Below, piece by piece: positions 26,735 to 38,400 of a stretch of 64,000 bases of DNA. The stretch's first letter is position 1, and each line of letters starts with the position of its first letter. The DNA is from Marsupella aquatica. Taxonomy: Eukaryota; Marchantiophyta. Position numbers and translations under genes: made by a program. The notes beneath the pieces are model-generated. The model ran no database searches and was not told the origin of the DNA. It saw only the letters and a list, made by a program, of their open reading frames with translations. The stretch covers positions 24,056,001-24,120,000 of the forward strand of contig OZ316891.1 of the NCBI GenBank assembly GCA_973895155.1, written 5' to 3'.

Positions 26735-26755
26735 GCTCCCTCCATCTAGCGCCAA
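26735..26755 (-). other. Primer-binding site of the gypsy element
   Basis: Just inside the 5' LTR, the minus strand reads TGGCGCTAGATGGAGGG. It begins with the TGG complementary to a tRNA CCA end. I do not assign the tRNA. Confidence 0.6.
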
Positions 26756-26759
26756 AAAA

Positions 26760-27999
26760 TGTGGTGCGCCCCATGGCTCCCTAAACCCAAGAAACCCCCC
26801 AGCACAAGCCGATTCCCGTAGGTTTCGCGCTTGGCGAGGCCTTTTTCGCGGCTTAGCGGCATGGGACGCTGCTAACCTCTTCCTCTACTACTATTAACAT
26901 TTTACACACACATACTGGACAGATCCTTCATCGAAGTCTGAATTCGGTACCTCCGGCTTCAGCCACGGTAACCTTACGAAGGCTTCCAAGCCGGATCCGG
27001 CCATGAAGCCCTGATATTTCCGAGTCTGCATAGCCGTAAAGCATGCATCCTCCTCCCTTGCAAAGTGTAATTGGACCTCCTCGGGGAGGATCGCCGCCCA
27101 GCCTTTCCAGGTGTCATCTCTCGTTGGAATGGCGTTGATGGGGTCGACCTCCTCCTCCTCGGCTTTTCTCTGCCTCCTGCTCTCCTGTTCGGCTGGCTTC
27201 TTTGGTGCCGCCGACCTCGTTCTTTTTGCCGGGGTGGCCCCTTCATTGTTGTTTCCCTTTCTCTTCATCTCGGCTGCCGTGGATGTCTCTCCTAGCACGG
27301 TTGCCTTTGTCCACCCCTTTGTGCTACCCTTCAACTCCCAGTGTATGTCGTTGCAGCGTTTGATGGCTTCGCGGATGCCGACGACTCTGTCTTCGCAAAA
27401 CAGCAGGTCGTCTAGCTCGTTACCGGTAGGAGTCCACAAGAATTCGGCCTTGATGAGTTCTCCTCCTAAGAAGGCAGCTTTTGGCAGTTCCCACAATCGA
27501 GCGAGCTCCTGCCGTTCTCGAGCTGCTCTCTCCGATTCTTTGTCCTCGTAAGTCCCAATGTACCCAGTTGCCCGTTCGAACAGGCATCCCCAGAAATGTG
27601 CCGCTTGATTGACGTTGCTCATACCCTTCTCAAGTTGATAGTTGGTATCTGCTCCCACCCTGAGTACCTGCCTAAGCAGTTGACAGTAGTTGGCCGCCCG
27701 TAGTCGTCTGCCCAGTTCGTGCCTGCAAATGAGCCACAACTCCTCGCGAGCGGTCCTTACCCCTCTTCTCCTCGGCGTCTCTCTTTCGGTCATGACCCCT
27801 AGCCGCCGGCACTTAGCGTGCCCTAACCCTAATCGTGTTCTCTCCCCTGGCGTCCTCACTTCCGGCCTCGGCTCGGGTTCCATAGTCACCCTTAATTGTT
27901 TATATTTTCCTTATTTTTGTAACTATACTAATGTGTTTCTAGGGTACTCTTCCCTTTTCCACTTTAAACTAGCCCAGTGATTCCTGCCTAGGCATCACA
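26760..27999 (-). repeat. 5' LTR of the gypsy element, internally deleted
   Basis: It shares both ends with 16231-20543 but joins ...cagatccttcat directly to gaagtctgaattc, removing about 3.08 kb. This truncates the LTR ORF. Confidence 0.88.
26894..27889 (-). pseudogene. Truncated LTR ORF in the gypsy 5' LTR
   Basis: 331 codons from ATG 27889, only 110 bp from the LTR start. It matches the N-terminal 320 or so residues of the 3' LTR ORF and preserves positions lost there (start codon, Trp at the 3' copy's TAG). The deletion swaps the rest for a short unrelated tail (FDEGSVQYVCVKC). Confidence 0.75.
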
Positions 28000-28134
28000 A
28001 TGGGTTAGGCTGCTACCCGCTAACCTAGGCTAAGCTGAGCCCGAACCTGAGCTTGCCTATGCTAACCTGAGCCTGAGTTTAGGCTAACCCAAGTTCAGTC
28101 TAACCCTGGCTCAATCTAACCCGAACCTGGGTTA

Positions 28135-28278
28135 AGCCTAAGCTGAAGCCGTGTTGACCTGAGCTAAGCTGAAGCTATGTTGACTTGAGCTAAGCTGAAG
28201 CCGTGCTTACATGAGCTAAGCTGAAGCCGTGCTTACATGAGCTAAGCTGAAGTCGTGCTTACATGAGCTAAGCCGTGG
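28135..28278. repeat. 26-bp minisatellite in LTR v
   Basis: About five copies of a 26-bp unit beginning GAGCTAAGCTGAAGCC; units start at 28161, 28187, 28213 and 28239. Related CTAACCCGAG-rich sequence lies left of the nested gypsy at 16140-16230, so the gypsy inserted inside this repetitive stretch. Confidence 0.8.
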
Positions 28279-28957
28279 CCGAGCTTAGGTTAACCCGAAA
28301 CCGAAGCCGAATCCGCTCATTCCGGCCACAAGTTAACCCGTCACACTAATCAGGCCGTATCTTTCTTAATACACCTCCGTTTCCCGAGTGTTTTATATCG
28401 ATTTTACTTGCCTTGACCAGATCTTTCCAATGCTCTTTACAGATCCGGAGTTGGTGACGTATTGAAAGAGATATGGTCGCCGACCACCCGCAACATAGCT
28501 TTTATTTCCCTAACATTCTAAGACTAGACTATGAACCACTAACCCAAATAACAAAATGAAGCTACACACCCAAGACATTTAGATTTCATCCTGAGCACAA
28601 TCACCATACCCCACAGCTTCATATTCAGCTATGGAGACTCGCTTCCTTAAATTACCACACCTACCTCCGTACCGGCGTCTTGAAGAGCCTCCATGCTCCA
28701 TCTTGCTTGTCAAGAAGATGGTATGCTTGAAGAGCTGAATCCTCTCTTCCCTAGTTTCTCCTTTGTGACTACCTCAACTGTGTCTGCCTTGGTTGCGCAA
28801 TCTTCAAGCTGAAATACCTTTATCCCTACTCTTAACGCCATGATTGCCCTTATTCTTGCCAGCTTGCTAATTGTTATGTGGTATCAATAACTACTCCTTG
28901 CATACAGCAACCTAGTTACTCAGATTATAGAACAAGGACCATGTCATCGGCGTCACA

Positions 28958-29722
28958 ATAGTTGTAAGAGTTTCAGCTCCGAGATGAGCTTCAACATTTG
29001 TATCCCCTTGTGCCTTGGGCCATTCAAATGGAGAGATCAAAGGTCTTTCTTCAAGCAAGAGAGATCGATTGAATTCTCTTTGTTCCTCAAAAAAAGAAGT
29101 CCACCAAACAACTTCTTCTTCCGAGAATAATATCTGAGCTGCAAATATACCTTTTTGAATTTCATTCAAACAATCATCCATTTCGGACAACGTCATTTTT
29201 CCTGAAGATGATACATGAGCTTGATTTCCCGCCCTTCCGTCATCTCATTTCTTGTCTCCTTTCTTGATAAGTGGCATCCCATCAGAGCACCCAATCACCT
29301 TTGGTGGCATGTCTTCTTTCAACAATTTAACACCTCCTTCTGGTTTCCAAACCATGTCGGTGGAAAATTTCTTCCTCCATTGTGTTGGAACTTGATCATC
29401 TTCACAAGCAAAAGAAATTTTATATTGGTGATGAAACGTAACATTTTGTATCCTTTCTTTGATCAAAGCAGGCTCTGAGAAAGCAAATTTTCAAAAATCA
29501 TATGTCTCATTTAAAAGGGTAATTTCAGGTTGGGGTTGGTAAGATTCTTGAATAATCTTACATAAACTATCATAGGTAAAGGCCTTAAATCTTCCAAGCC
29601 TTTTTGAGAACCCTACTATACATCTGATCTATTTGATCATGGGTGTGTCCAACTAAGAGGAATCCAAGTTTGATTTTTCGAAATACCTTTTTTTGTACCA
29701 GCATGTGAAGATATGTGAAAAG
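28958..29722 (-). pseudogene. Third piece of the transposon A transposase-like gene
   Basis: From the copia insertion it reads FRKIKLGFLLVGHTHDQIDQM, then after a small frame change CKIIQESYQPQPEIT, then WWTSFFEEQREF and EWPKAQGD, ending at LTR v. It matches B at 49330-50060 (FLLVGHTHDQIDQMFS, WWLNFFDKQKD, VWPKSNEH). Two in-frame TGA codons are present. Confidence 0.75.
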
Positions 29723-29869
29723 TGTTATGAATACACAAGATGATAGTAGTCAGTAATCCCCACTCACTTCCATTATGCCAAGGACTTATATAGTCCAGAA
29801 GGGTTAACATGGTTGGGTTAATGTTAACCTATCCTATACTAGGGTTAAGTCATATTATGGGTTATAACA
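29723..29869 (-). repeat. 3' LTR of deleted copia
   Basis: 147 bp; on minus it runs TGTTATAACCC to TTCATAACA. Identical to 32869-33015. Confidence 0.93.
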
Positions 29870-30208
29870 CTTCCCCTTGGTTACTTGGACGGGGTGTCAA
29901 GGAACCACACATTTAACCCTAGTTTAAAAGTGGGAGTCACTTATGATGTAGCCTCATCAAACCTTGCTGCTTTCCTCTCAAGGAAGAGTACTACCATCAT
30001 TACAATTTGTGGTCCCTAATTCAGAAAGTCTCTAATGTGTATGCTCTAAGTCTAAAAGTAGCCTATTACTGTCTAAGCCAGTGGGCTAAGAGTAAGTAAG
30101 CGTTTATTTGTTACTCTAGTCGGGGTAGTATTGTATTCATGACGGGGGAACATGTGTCTCTCTGTAAACTGTTCGTTAGATACTACGATTTAGTAGTTTG
30201 TCGAGGTT

Positions 30209-32848
30209 CTACTTCGATTTTGCGTTGGCTGTGTGTTCGTGTCGGGAGTTGTCGTTAGTCGAGGAGGTTAGGGAGGAGAGACGATGCATTCCAATGGCGC
30301 TGACGTGCTTTCGATGTGTAGTCGCTGGTAGCGGCTTGGTGAAGAGGTCGGCGCAATTGTCTTGTGAGCTTATCCACTTTACTTGTATTTGCTTTCCGCT
30401 GTGTTCGTGCGTAAAGAAAAATTTCGGGTCTATGTGCTTGGTTCGATCGGTCTTCATGTAGCCTGTAACTATCTGGTCGACGCATGCCCTATTGTCCTCG
30501 TAGATGGTGGTTGGATTTGTGAGTAAGGTTTTTCCTGTCTGTTTGAGTATATGTGTGATTATACTACGGAGCCAAATCGCTTCGCGGCATGCCTCATAGA
30601 GGGCAATTACTTCGGCGTGATTCAATGACGTTGTGGTTAGGCTCTGCTTTGTGCTTCTCCAAGATATGGCGGTTTTACCCTGCAAGAAGACGTATCTTGT
30701 CTGCGACTTTGAATCTTGGGGGTCTGAGAGGTATCCAGCGTCCGCGTATCCTATAAGTTCATCCTCGCTTTCGTTGGGGAAGAATAGTCCCATGTCAATT
30801 GTTCCTTGGAGGTATCGGAATACTCGTTTTATGCCGTTCCAGTGGCGTATTGTCGGGTGCGCGCTATGTCGTGCGAGGAGGCTCACTGCAAAGGATATAT
30901 CCGGTCGGGTGTTGTTGGCCAGGTAAAGGAGGGCTCCGATAGCCGATAAGTATGGCTTATCTGAATCTAGTATTGGTTCGTTGTCCTGTCTTTGCCTGAA
31001 CATGTCCTTCGCAGTGTCTAAGGATCTCAGCTCCATTGGCGTTGATACCGGGTATGCCTTTTGCATATTGAATTGTTGGAGGATTTTGTTTGTATAGGTA
31101 GACTGGCTAATGAATGTGCCTGTCTGTAGGTGATCGAACTGAAGGCCGAGGCAGTAAGTCGGTTCTCCCAGTTCTTTCATCTCGAAAATGCCCTTCATTG
31201 TGTTGATTGTTTGTCGTAATAGTCGTTGTGTACCGAAGAGATTAATGTCATCGACATATAGCGCTAACACGACGAACTCTGTGTCTACTCTTTTGATGAA
31301 TATACAGGGCGCTATGTCTTCTGTAATAAATCCGAGTGCTTGTATTTCGGTTTTAAATTTCTGGTACCATATACGGCCGCTTTGTTTCAGGCCGTTTATG
31401 GATTTCAATACTTGCACAGCAAATGCCTGCTGTCCAGTCCTTCATTTTCCGGGGTACTGGAGTGGTGCTTTCTGTGTGTTGCCACTGCTCAACACAAGGC
31501 CTTTACAATCATCATTAGGGATAATCTGGTCAATTCCCGACTTCATATCCTTGCTCAGGTTCGGGTATTGCTTCCCCTGAATGTGTTCTGCCACTCTTTC
31601 GAGTAATTCCTTTGGTGCTTTCATATGAATTTCGGAGTCTAAGACTCCATATAGGTATGCCGTTACTACGTCCATAAGGATATTGCATAACTGGTGTTTG
31701 CGAGAGAAAGCAATTAAATACCTGAATGTCGTCACGTCCATTACTGGTGAATATGTTAGATCATAGTCCCTGCCTGGGATCTGGGTGTATCCTTTTGCTA
31801 CTAACCGCGCTCTGTATCTGATAACATCACCTTTTGCATTTCGCTTTTTAATGAACGTAAATCGGCTGTCTGTATAGTCATTGTTAGGATCAACTTGTTT
31901 GACTGGTCCGAAGACTTGTCGACGGATTAGTGCATCCATTTCTGTGTCAATGGCCTCTTTCCAGTGTGGCCAATCTGACCTTGTTTGTGCTTCTTTGATT
32001 GTTAAAGGGTCCGAAGTATCATTGGTTATTTCTTGAGCTATATGGTAAGCAAATTGTTCGTCGACAGTAGTGTTTTGTCTCGTGTAAATTTGTCCTGTAT
32101 GCTTATACTGAATTGACATCTCCTCATTACCCGATATGTCTGGTGTCTCGGATTCATTATTAATGAAGTGAAAAGTAGTTTCAGGAATTACCTGATGGGG
32201 GCGTCTTTGGCGGGGTCGGGTATCATGTGATCCTGGTGGCCTACCTCTTTTCGCCTTAGGGGCAGCTACTGTTGCTGGAGGAGTATTCATTTGTACTCTG
32301 GCTGGTACATTGGTTGCCTCGTTGTGGGATTTTGTAACATTTGCTGCATCATTAAATGCATCTGGGATCTTATCTAGCATCTCGTGGAGGTGGAGTAATC
32401 GTCTAACTTCTGCATCCGTTTGTTTCGTCCTCGGGTCCTGGTTGAGTAAGTTTCTGCTGTTCCAGTTGATCTGGTGTGGGTGCAAGTCCCCTGTCATTTG
32501 TTTGTCTATGCTTAGGGTGGGAAAAGTGTCTTCGTAAAAATGACAATCTGTATGTCTTGCCTTAAACACATCGGCTGTTGTCGGTTCCAGGTAGCGAATG
32601 ATTGAGGATGAGTCATTTCCGATGTAGATTCCTTCTTGTCTTTGAGGTCCGATTTTTGTACGCTTGGGTCCCAGTATTGGGACCATGACTTTGCATCCAA
32701 ATACCCGCAGGTGTGACAGGTCTGGAGGTAGTCCGAACGCTAAGTGGTGTGGAGTCTTTGTGTTGAACGCCGATGGTCTGTATTGAAGCAGTGTGGCAGC
32801 ATGGAGGACTGCGTGTCCCCATGTGGATAGGGGTAACTTTGAATTCAT
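30209..32848 (-). pseudogene. Copia pol remnant: late integrase, reverse transcriptase, RNase H
   Basis: A single frame from 32848 (MNSKLPLSTWGHAVLHAATL) to 30209 with one internal TGA at 31442-31444; the flanking frame is unchanged (QYPGK, stop, RTGQQAFAVQ). It includes the GSHDTRPRQRR linker, reverse transcriptase (NGLKQSGRIWYQKF; YVDDINLFG near 31.24 kb) and RNase H (YADAGYLSDP; EDNRACVDQI). It is clearly related to the 7899-13776 copia. The lost gag-protease-integrase half makes it non-autonomous regardless of the stop. Confidence 0.92.
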
Positions 32849-32868
32849 TAACAGGGGTTATGATAACG

Positions 32869-33015
32869 TGTTATGAATACACAAGATGATAGTAGTCAGT
32901 AATCCCCACTCACTTCCATTATGCCAAGGACTTATATAGTCCAGAAGGGTTAACATGGTTGGGTTAATGTTAACCTATCCTATACTAGGGTTAAGTCATA
33001 TTATGGGTTATAACA
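32869..33015 (-). repeat. 5' LTR of deleted copia
   Basis: 147 bp, followed on plus by the TSD copy aaaag. Confidence 0.93.
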
Positions 33016-33020
33016 AAAAG

Positions 33021-34508
33021 TAAATTGTTTTTGTTTTCCCTACTTGTATTGTCAAGCTGAAGGTAAAAAACTAGTGGAAGGCCCCCATACTTCTCTTGAT
33101 ATTCTAGGAATACTCTTTGTAAAATAGTAATGGTAAGATTTCCATCATTATGGAGAACTGGATAATTAAGGAACACCCTAGAAAATAGTGCTCCGTGGAA
33201 AAGAAGACAACCAACCATGTGCATTTGGATTAAACAGGACTCATCAACGGATTTTGGAGGACGTGGCCAATGGGGTAATCTAGTCGTTTTTTGATCCATT
33301 CCATCAATCACAACTCCCAAATATTTTTCTGGGTTTGTGAAACATTTTTTTCGATGCTTTGCTAGTTTTTCCCGCTCTTTCGATTGTTGTTCTCGATGTT
33401 TTTGTAACATTATTTCTCCTTCGATGCTTTGCTAGTTTCAGAGACTCCTTTGTCTCGAATCATTTTGAATTCTTCACAGCCTGCACAAGCACTAAAACGA
33501 TTCACAGGAGGAATCTTCACATGCCCAAAGTCTTGTGACCATACTTTCAAAAATTGCCAATATGATATTTTGGATGACTCATCAGTGATCACATAGCTTG
33601 AATCATATATTTTCCAAACTTCTAGTTTGGAATAATTATCAGGCAAATGTGAAACATCTTTATTTGGTAGAGTCTCCACACGAGTCTCAAAAAAAAACTT
33701 CAACCAAGAACTCAATACCAATGTTCTCACAGATGGAGGTCGACCAGCCGGTCTAAGATAAGCAAGATCTTGATTGCCTAGCTTCTTGATCCTATTCAAT
33801 CTCTCATTTCCTACACAAAAGATCATCTTGAAAGCTTTCCTACACACATCTCTTTGTCCAATCATGTATGTGACATTGGACCTCTCCTCTTCATTTCCGT
33901 CTTGCTTGACGAGCCACTGCAAAGATAAAGATCAATCCTGAGATTTTTGCCTCAAAAACTTGGAGCGTGCTTCACGAATTTGTTTTGGTGAAAGACTCAG
34001 GAGACAATGACATTGACAACAGTACTTACAATTTGTCTTCTTGATATCCTCCTCTGTCATCTTTGTTCCACACAAGCTGAGATTTGACGGTCATTTATTA
34101 GCCATCATAACTCTCTCTGCAAGCTCTCCATCACTCTCAGAAGAAGATTCTTCGATTGAAGAAGATATATCCACAAGTTTATCAAGTTGGTATGCAGACA
34201 AACCCCTCCTCACCCGCCCTCGAGCAGGCCCTTGAGGACTCAATGGCTCTTTCTTCACTCTCAAAAGGAGTGAGTTTGATTGATTTCGATCTGAATTCCC
34301 AAAGAAACCACCTTTGGTTGACTCTCTTGGCCTCTTGTTTGGAATCTCCTCAAAGACCTTCTTCTTGCCCTTGTTGTATATTGACTTAGATCCGCTTCCA
34401 ACCTTAGCCAAACAATCAAAGTTCCCTGGAGATCTTCTCAAATTGATCCTCTCCTTGTTTGAATTAGTCTCTGTTCCAAGCGGCCTCCTTGTTTCCGCTC
34501 TCACTCCT
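33021..34508 (-). pseudogene. Second piece of the transposon A transposase-like gene
   Basis: From the solo LTR it reads GVRAETRRPLGTETN, a Ser/acid-rich segment, a stop near 34.09 kb, then CKYCCQCHC, GQRDVCRKAF, LPNKDVSHLPDNYSKLEV, CAGCEEFK, and after a frame change at 33.41 kb MLQKHREQQ...GVVIDGMDQ...YLQLDNTSREN. B has an intron at the 33.41 kb position; A does not show it. An 18-bp exact repeat (tcgatgctttgctagttt at 33351 and 33421) brackets this break. Confidence 0.74.
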
Positions 34509-34727
34509 TGTGGCGCATATCCCAAGACCTCTAACCCCAAGAACTCCCCTCAACCAATCATAAACCACTTGCTTATGTCCGTCCTCTTGACATATGGCAG
34601 CTATTCGGCTTGGAGACGCGATACTCTCCTTCGATCCACACTTACCGGACCGATTCTTTCACTGGGCTTGTGAATTGTGCACAACTGAGACACCTAATTC
34701 CTCTTTAACTTCTTCAGGTATATTTGT

Positions 34728-34743
34728 ATTCCGCCCCCGGAAT
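34728..34743. repeat. Conserved LTR hairpin motif, copy in solo LTR
   Basis: ATTCCGCCCCCGGAAT: intact 6-bp arms with a substituted loop, again after ggtatattt and about 0.2 kb from the LTR edge. Confidence 0.65.
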
Positions 34744-35416
34744 GTACCTCTACGGCTAAATTTCTTAAGCCGGCTGAAGGTCTTTTTCAGACTGACTCAA
34801 CCCACACTTCACCGACCAACACTCTCAATCCTCACTTTTCTCTCAGAGTTTGATTGGGCAGTCTCCAATCAAGACAATGCGATTGTATTTTGCTCAACAG
34901 TTCACCCTATTTGACTCAAATTGATCAAGCAACAGATATCATAACACTCAACTTCTTGGATGGCAAGAATCTGCGAACTATGCAACGAGGCCAACTCAAT
35001 TCAAACAATTGCTCAAAAATCCAAGGAAACTGGTGGTTTACTGATACCCTGCGGTCTAGATTTAGCCGAGAGCTTCCTGTGCTCACAATAATACAGATTA
35101 ACACTAAAGTTTTGACTAAGAAAATGCCCCCAAAGCCACGCCGCCCAGGTTTTTATCCTTGCAGCGCGTCCAGGAAAAAACAAACGGAAATCCTAACCAC
35201 CACACACGGCCTTCCACCGCGATAATCCTACCAAAAAACTATCACCTAAGAACTTGAATAGCCCGGAACCCTGTGTGAACCGAGCATCTACTTCTACCTA
35301 AGCCGGCAGGGCGCTACTTGCCCTGTCCCATCCTACAACGGCCGCGCTCTTTTGGCCCAAGCCCTTCTCCTGCTGCCACATCCTCCTTCCAACCGATGAC
35401 TGGCCCTCCTTAATTG

Positions 35417-38400
35417 TCAGATGACCGGGGGTAAGTCCGAATCTTCCGACTCTGCATCTTCTCCTGTCATTGGCCCCAGCCTGACCCCTTCGGCTTCCTC
35501 GACTTTGGGTTCTGGTTTGTCGGCCCCGGCCTTGGTCTCGGCGCCGACATCGGCATCCTCCTGGGAAACGGCTTGGAGAGCCTTTGCCTTCACTTCCTCA
35601 ATCCAAGCCTTTTCCCCGATGCGCTCGGTCTCGATAACCCACGGCTTCACGTTCTATGCGTCCATAGAAGCAGTACCATCGTCTAAACCTGTTACCGCAG
35701 CTCCAAGTTTATCCGTAGTACTTACCTCTACCACAGCTGCCTTCAGGGCCACAGTACCACAAATGTGAGCGGCCATGCTCTCGACTTCCTCCGGAGTGGC
35801 TTTAAGGGCCTTAACTTTATTATTGCTTGGCCCCATGAACGTCTTTGCCAAGTCTGCCACCAACTGCATGGCTTTGCCCCCAGTCACGCTTAACAACAGG
35901 GAGCTTGGCTTTGGCTTCGGCTTCACTATATTTCCGCCTACCATACTACTGACGGGAAGCCTTTTAGTTGGTGACCCATATCCCGCTTCGGCATACTGCT
36001 TCAATTTCTGCGTTTGATTGTCGGCACGCCTCTGCAACCCGATCATCTTATCCTTGGCCTCCTCCAATTCCTGAGATACGTCTTCAACTTCATTGTTAAG
36101 CCATAGTATCTCGGCCCTGGCCGTCTTTAGCTCCTCATTTAAGATCTGCACGATCTCCAACTCTTGCTTATCTACGGCTACTTTCAAGGAGTCGTTGATA
36201 CCTTCTAGTTTTGTGACCTCGTTAGTCCATGCTTGCTTTGTCCTGGTTAGCTCCTCCTGAAGCTCCTTGCGTATCTGTTGAACCCGGTTTAGGTGATCAT
36301 TGGCCGCCGTGCACATGGCGTCATCATGCTTCTCACGCATGGCCTCCAACCGGTCGAGTAACTTATCATACTTCCTTTGGGCTTCTGCCAAGGCTTCTTG
36401 CTCTGGGTGGCCTGCTCCTTAGCCGTCTTTCTGAGCCTCTCAACTTGGCGATTTAAACCCTGTACTTCTACTTTTGAATTGGCTAACTCCAGCTCTATCT
36501 TCGTCAACTTTTCCTTGATTTGCTGGTTATCCAATTGGTAGTTTTCCAATTGGTTGTTTGCCACTTCCAATTCCTGCTGCTTAGCCAAGAGATCCTGCTG
36601 AGTTGGTTGACCAGACTTCGTCTTAGCAACTTCGGCCTCCATGGAGCAAATCCGAGCAATTACTTCCTCCTTCTTCAATCGCTCCAATGTCATTGCCTCC
36701 TCCAGTCTCGTCTGAGCAGCCATTTCTTTATTAAAATAAAATTAAAAAAACGGATTCCAACTCGTTGCCGAAGATTTCTAAGGCTAAGAGTCCACACATG
36801 TCTCCATACTCCTTAGCCTGATTTCTTGCGTAGTTTGACCTCCCAGGTGATACTGGCATCTCCCATTGAGGTCGTCTCTCCCAAGCTTCTGCCCGTAATT
36901 GATCAAAGTCAGTGAGAGGTTCGGCTTGCCTCTCACTAAGCCGTCTTATTCCTTCCGGCCACTCTCCTCCTGGTAGCTGGCATTCATGTTCTGCATTCTG
37001 GGCCCCCCACTCCTTAATCTTCTCATGTAGCCCGGCTTCCGCTTCCTTCATCTTGTCGAATTCCAATGGCGTCACATCTGGTGGAGGAGATTTTGGCATT
37101 TTCTGGTCTTCCGGTTTGCCATAGAAGACCGCGGGAAGTCTTCTACAAAACCTTCCCATTGTTCTAAGTCTTGGGACCGGCCTCTCCCCGTGATCGACAT
37201 AGTTGTCGTCATAATCATCCACATTAACCTGACTACCTAACATGCCAGCCTCTCCTCCAAAGCCCCCGATCTCTTCCTCTAAAAATTGTTGGGCTGCTGC
37301 GGTTGACCTTCCTCCACGGGTCCGTTCACTTGGGCTCTGTTAGAAGCTTTTACTACCGGCCTCTCCTGGCCTCGGCTTACCTCCTCATCTGTGTCCGAAT
37401 CCATTCGCTCGTCATATTTCTTTCTCTCTTCGACAGTCATCTTCCTCTTGACCAACTGGATGCCTGCATATGGATTATTGCGAGTAGGCCGGCGTAACAG
37501 ATTTCTCACTACATCATATGTTACTACCTATGGCTCCTTGATAGGGGAATGCTCCCGTTCTTGTGTTGCCTGTGTTGCCGACCTCCTCCCGTGGCGTCGT
37601 ATGTTTAGAGGCTCCTTGTCCTCCTCCACCTCCTCAAGTGGTGCAGTGATCTGCATCCGCTCCTGTATAGGCAACACTGGTGTAAAAGACTGGCTTCTTG
37701 CATATCGGCAAAGTAATTGCAGATGGTACCCTAGTCTGGATACCACTCCCTCCCCAATGCTCTACTTCTCTTCGTTTAATGCCTTCTTCAACTGCATTAA
37801 GAGATAGCCGTTGTAGTCTCGGCTTGCATCGATATTCTCTACCAAAAATACCTGGGCTTTGCCAATTTCTGCTCTCGGCAAGGTACAATGCAATGTGACT
37901 CTTAGGAAATCAATTGATCAGCTGCCCTATATGTGGGTGGGTACATTGATTCCTGAAAAACCCATTCTTAGTGGAAGGCCCTAGAAATGACCTGAACTGG
38001 TCATCCGGCAACGTCTTCCTCTGCTCCACCTTTGACTTCCTTCCTGTTGGTAAAGCGAACACGGCTTCAATCAGCGCAGGTGTTAATTCGAACACCTTTC
38101 CATACAACAGTATTGTGTTGGAAGAAGCCTCCCAGCATCCCACGAAGTCCAACAAATCCTCATCCGGAATGTCTACCATTCTCCAGGACAACCTGACAAA
38201 GCCCTCCAACCCAGTGTCATTCATATATCCTGCATATTTATTATCTTGAACGGCACTAAAGACCTCATCCTCATCTCTTGCGAACTGTAATTGTAAATCG
38301 GCAGGTAACCTATTCGCCCACCCTGTCATGTTTTTATCTTCTATAGCCCAATCTCTAATTGGTTCGGATTCCATCTTGATTGGTCTCTCCGACCTAGTTC

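Larger units (their letters stand above)
16231..27999 (-). mobile_element. Ty3/gypsy retrotransposon with unequal LTRs, nested in LTR v
   Basis: LTRs at 16231-20543 (3', 4313 bp) and 26760-27999 (5', 1240 bp) share both termini: TGTGATGCC...GGTGCGCACCACA-type ends read on minus. The 5' LTR lacks the stretch matching 16403-19477. The flanks acggg (16226-16230) and atggg (28000-28004) form a 5-bp TSD with one C/T change. The internal region 20544-26759 encodes gag, protease, reverse transcriptase, RNase H, then integrase (gypsy order) on minus. A tRNA-like primer site TGGCGCTAGATGGAGGG follows the 5' LTR, and GTGGGGAG precedes the 3' LTR. Confidence 0.92.
14403..28957 (-). mobile_element. Old gypsy-type solo LTR (LTR v) containing a nested gypsy element
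   Basis: On the minus strand the right end reads TGTGACGCCGATG, like the TGTGATGCC starts of the other LTRs here. The left end is slightly decayed (TA instead of TG on plus). The flanks atagt at 14398-14402 and 28958-28962 are identical, and the interrupted gene reads in frame across them. Its own sequence is 14403-16230 plus 28000-28957, about 2.8 kb, with no convincing ORF. It holds a copy of the ATTCCG hairpin at 14719 and a 26-bp minisatellite. Confidence 0.78.
29723..33015 (-). mobile_element. Internally deleted Ty1/copia element with identical LTRs
   Basis: The LTRs at 29723-29869 and 32869-33015 (147 bp each) are identical in my base-by-base reading. TSD aaaag lies at 29718-29722 and 33016-33020. 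It splits the transposon A transposase gene between YLQLDNTSRENKN and FRKIKLGF. The minus strand has the primer-like CGTTATCATAAC after the 5' LTR and the purine tract AAGGGGAAG before the 3' LTR. Gag, protease and the first half of integrase are missing: the primer site joins almost directly to late integrase (PLLMNSKLPLSTWGHA). Identical LTRs indicate recent insertion, probably mobilised in trans. Confidence 0.93.
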
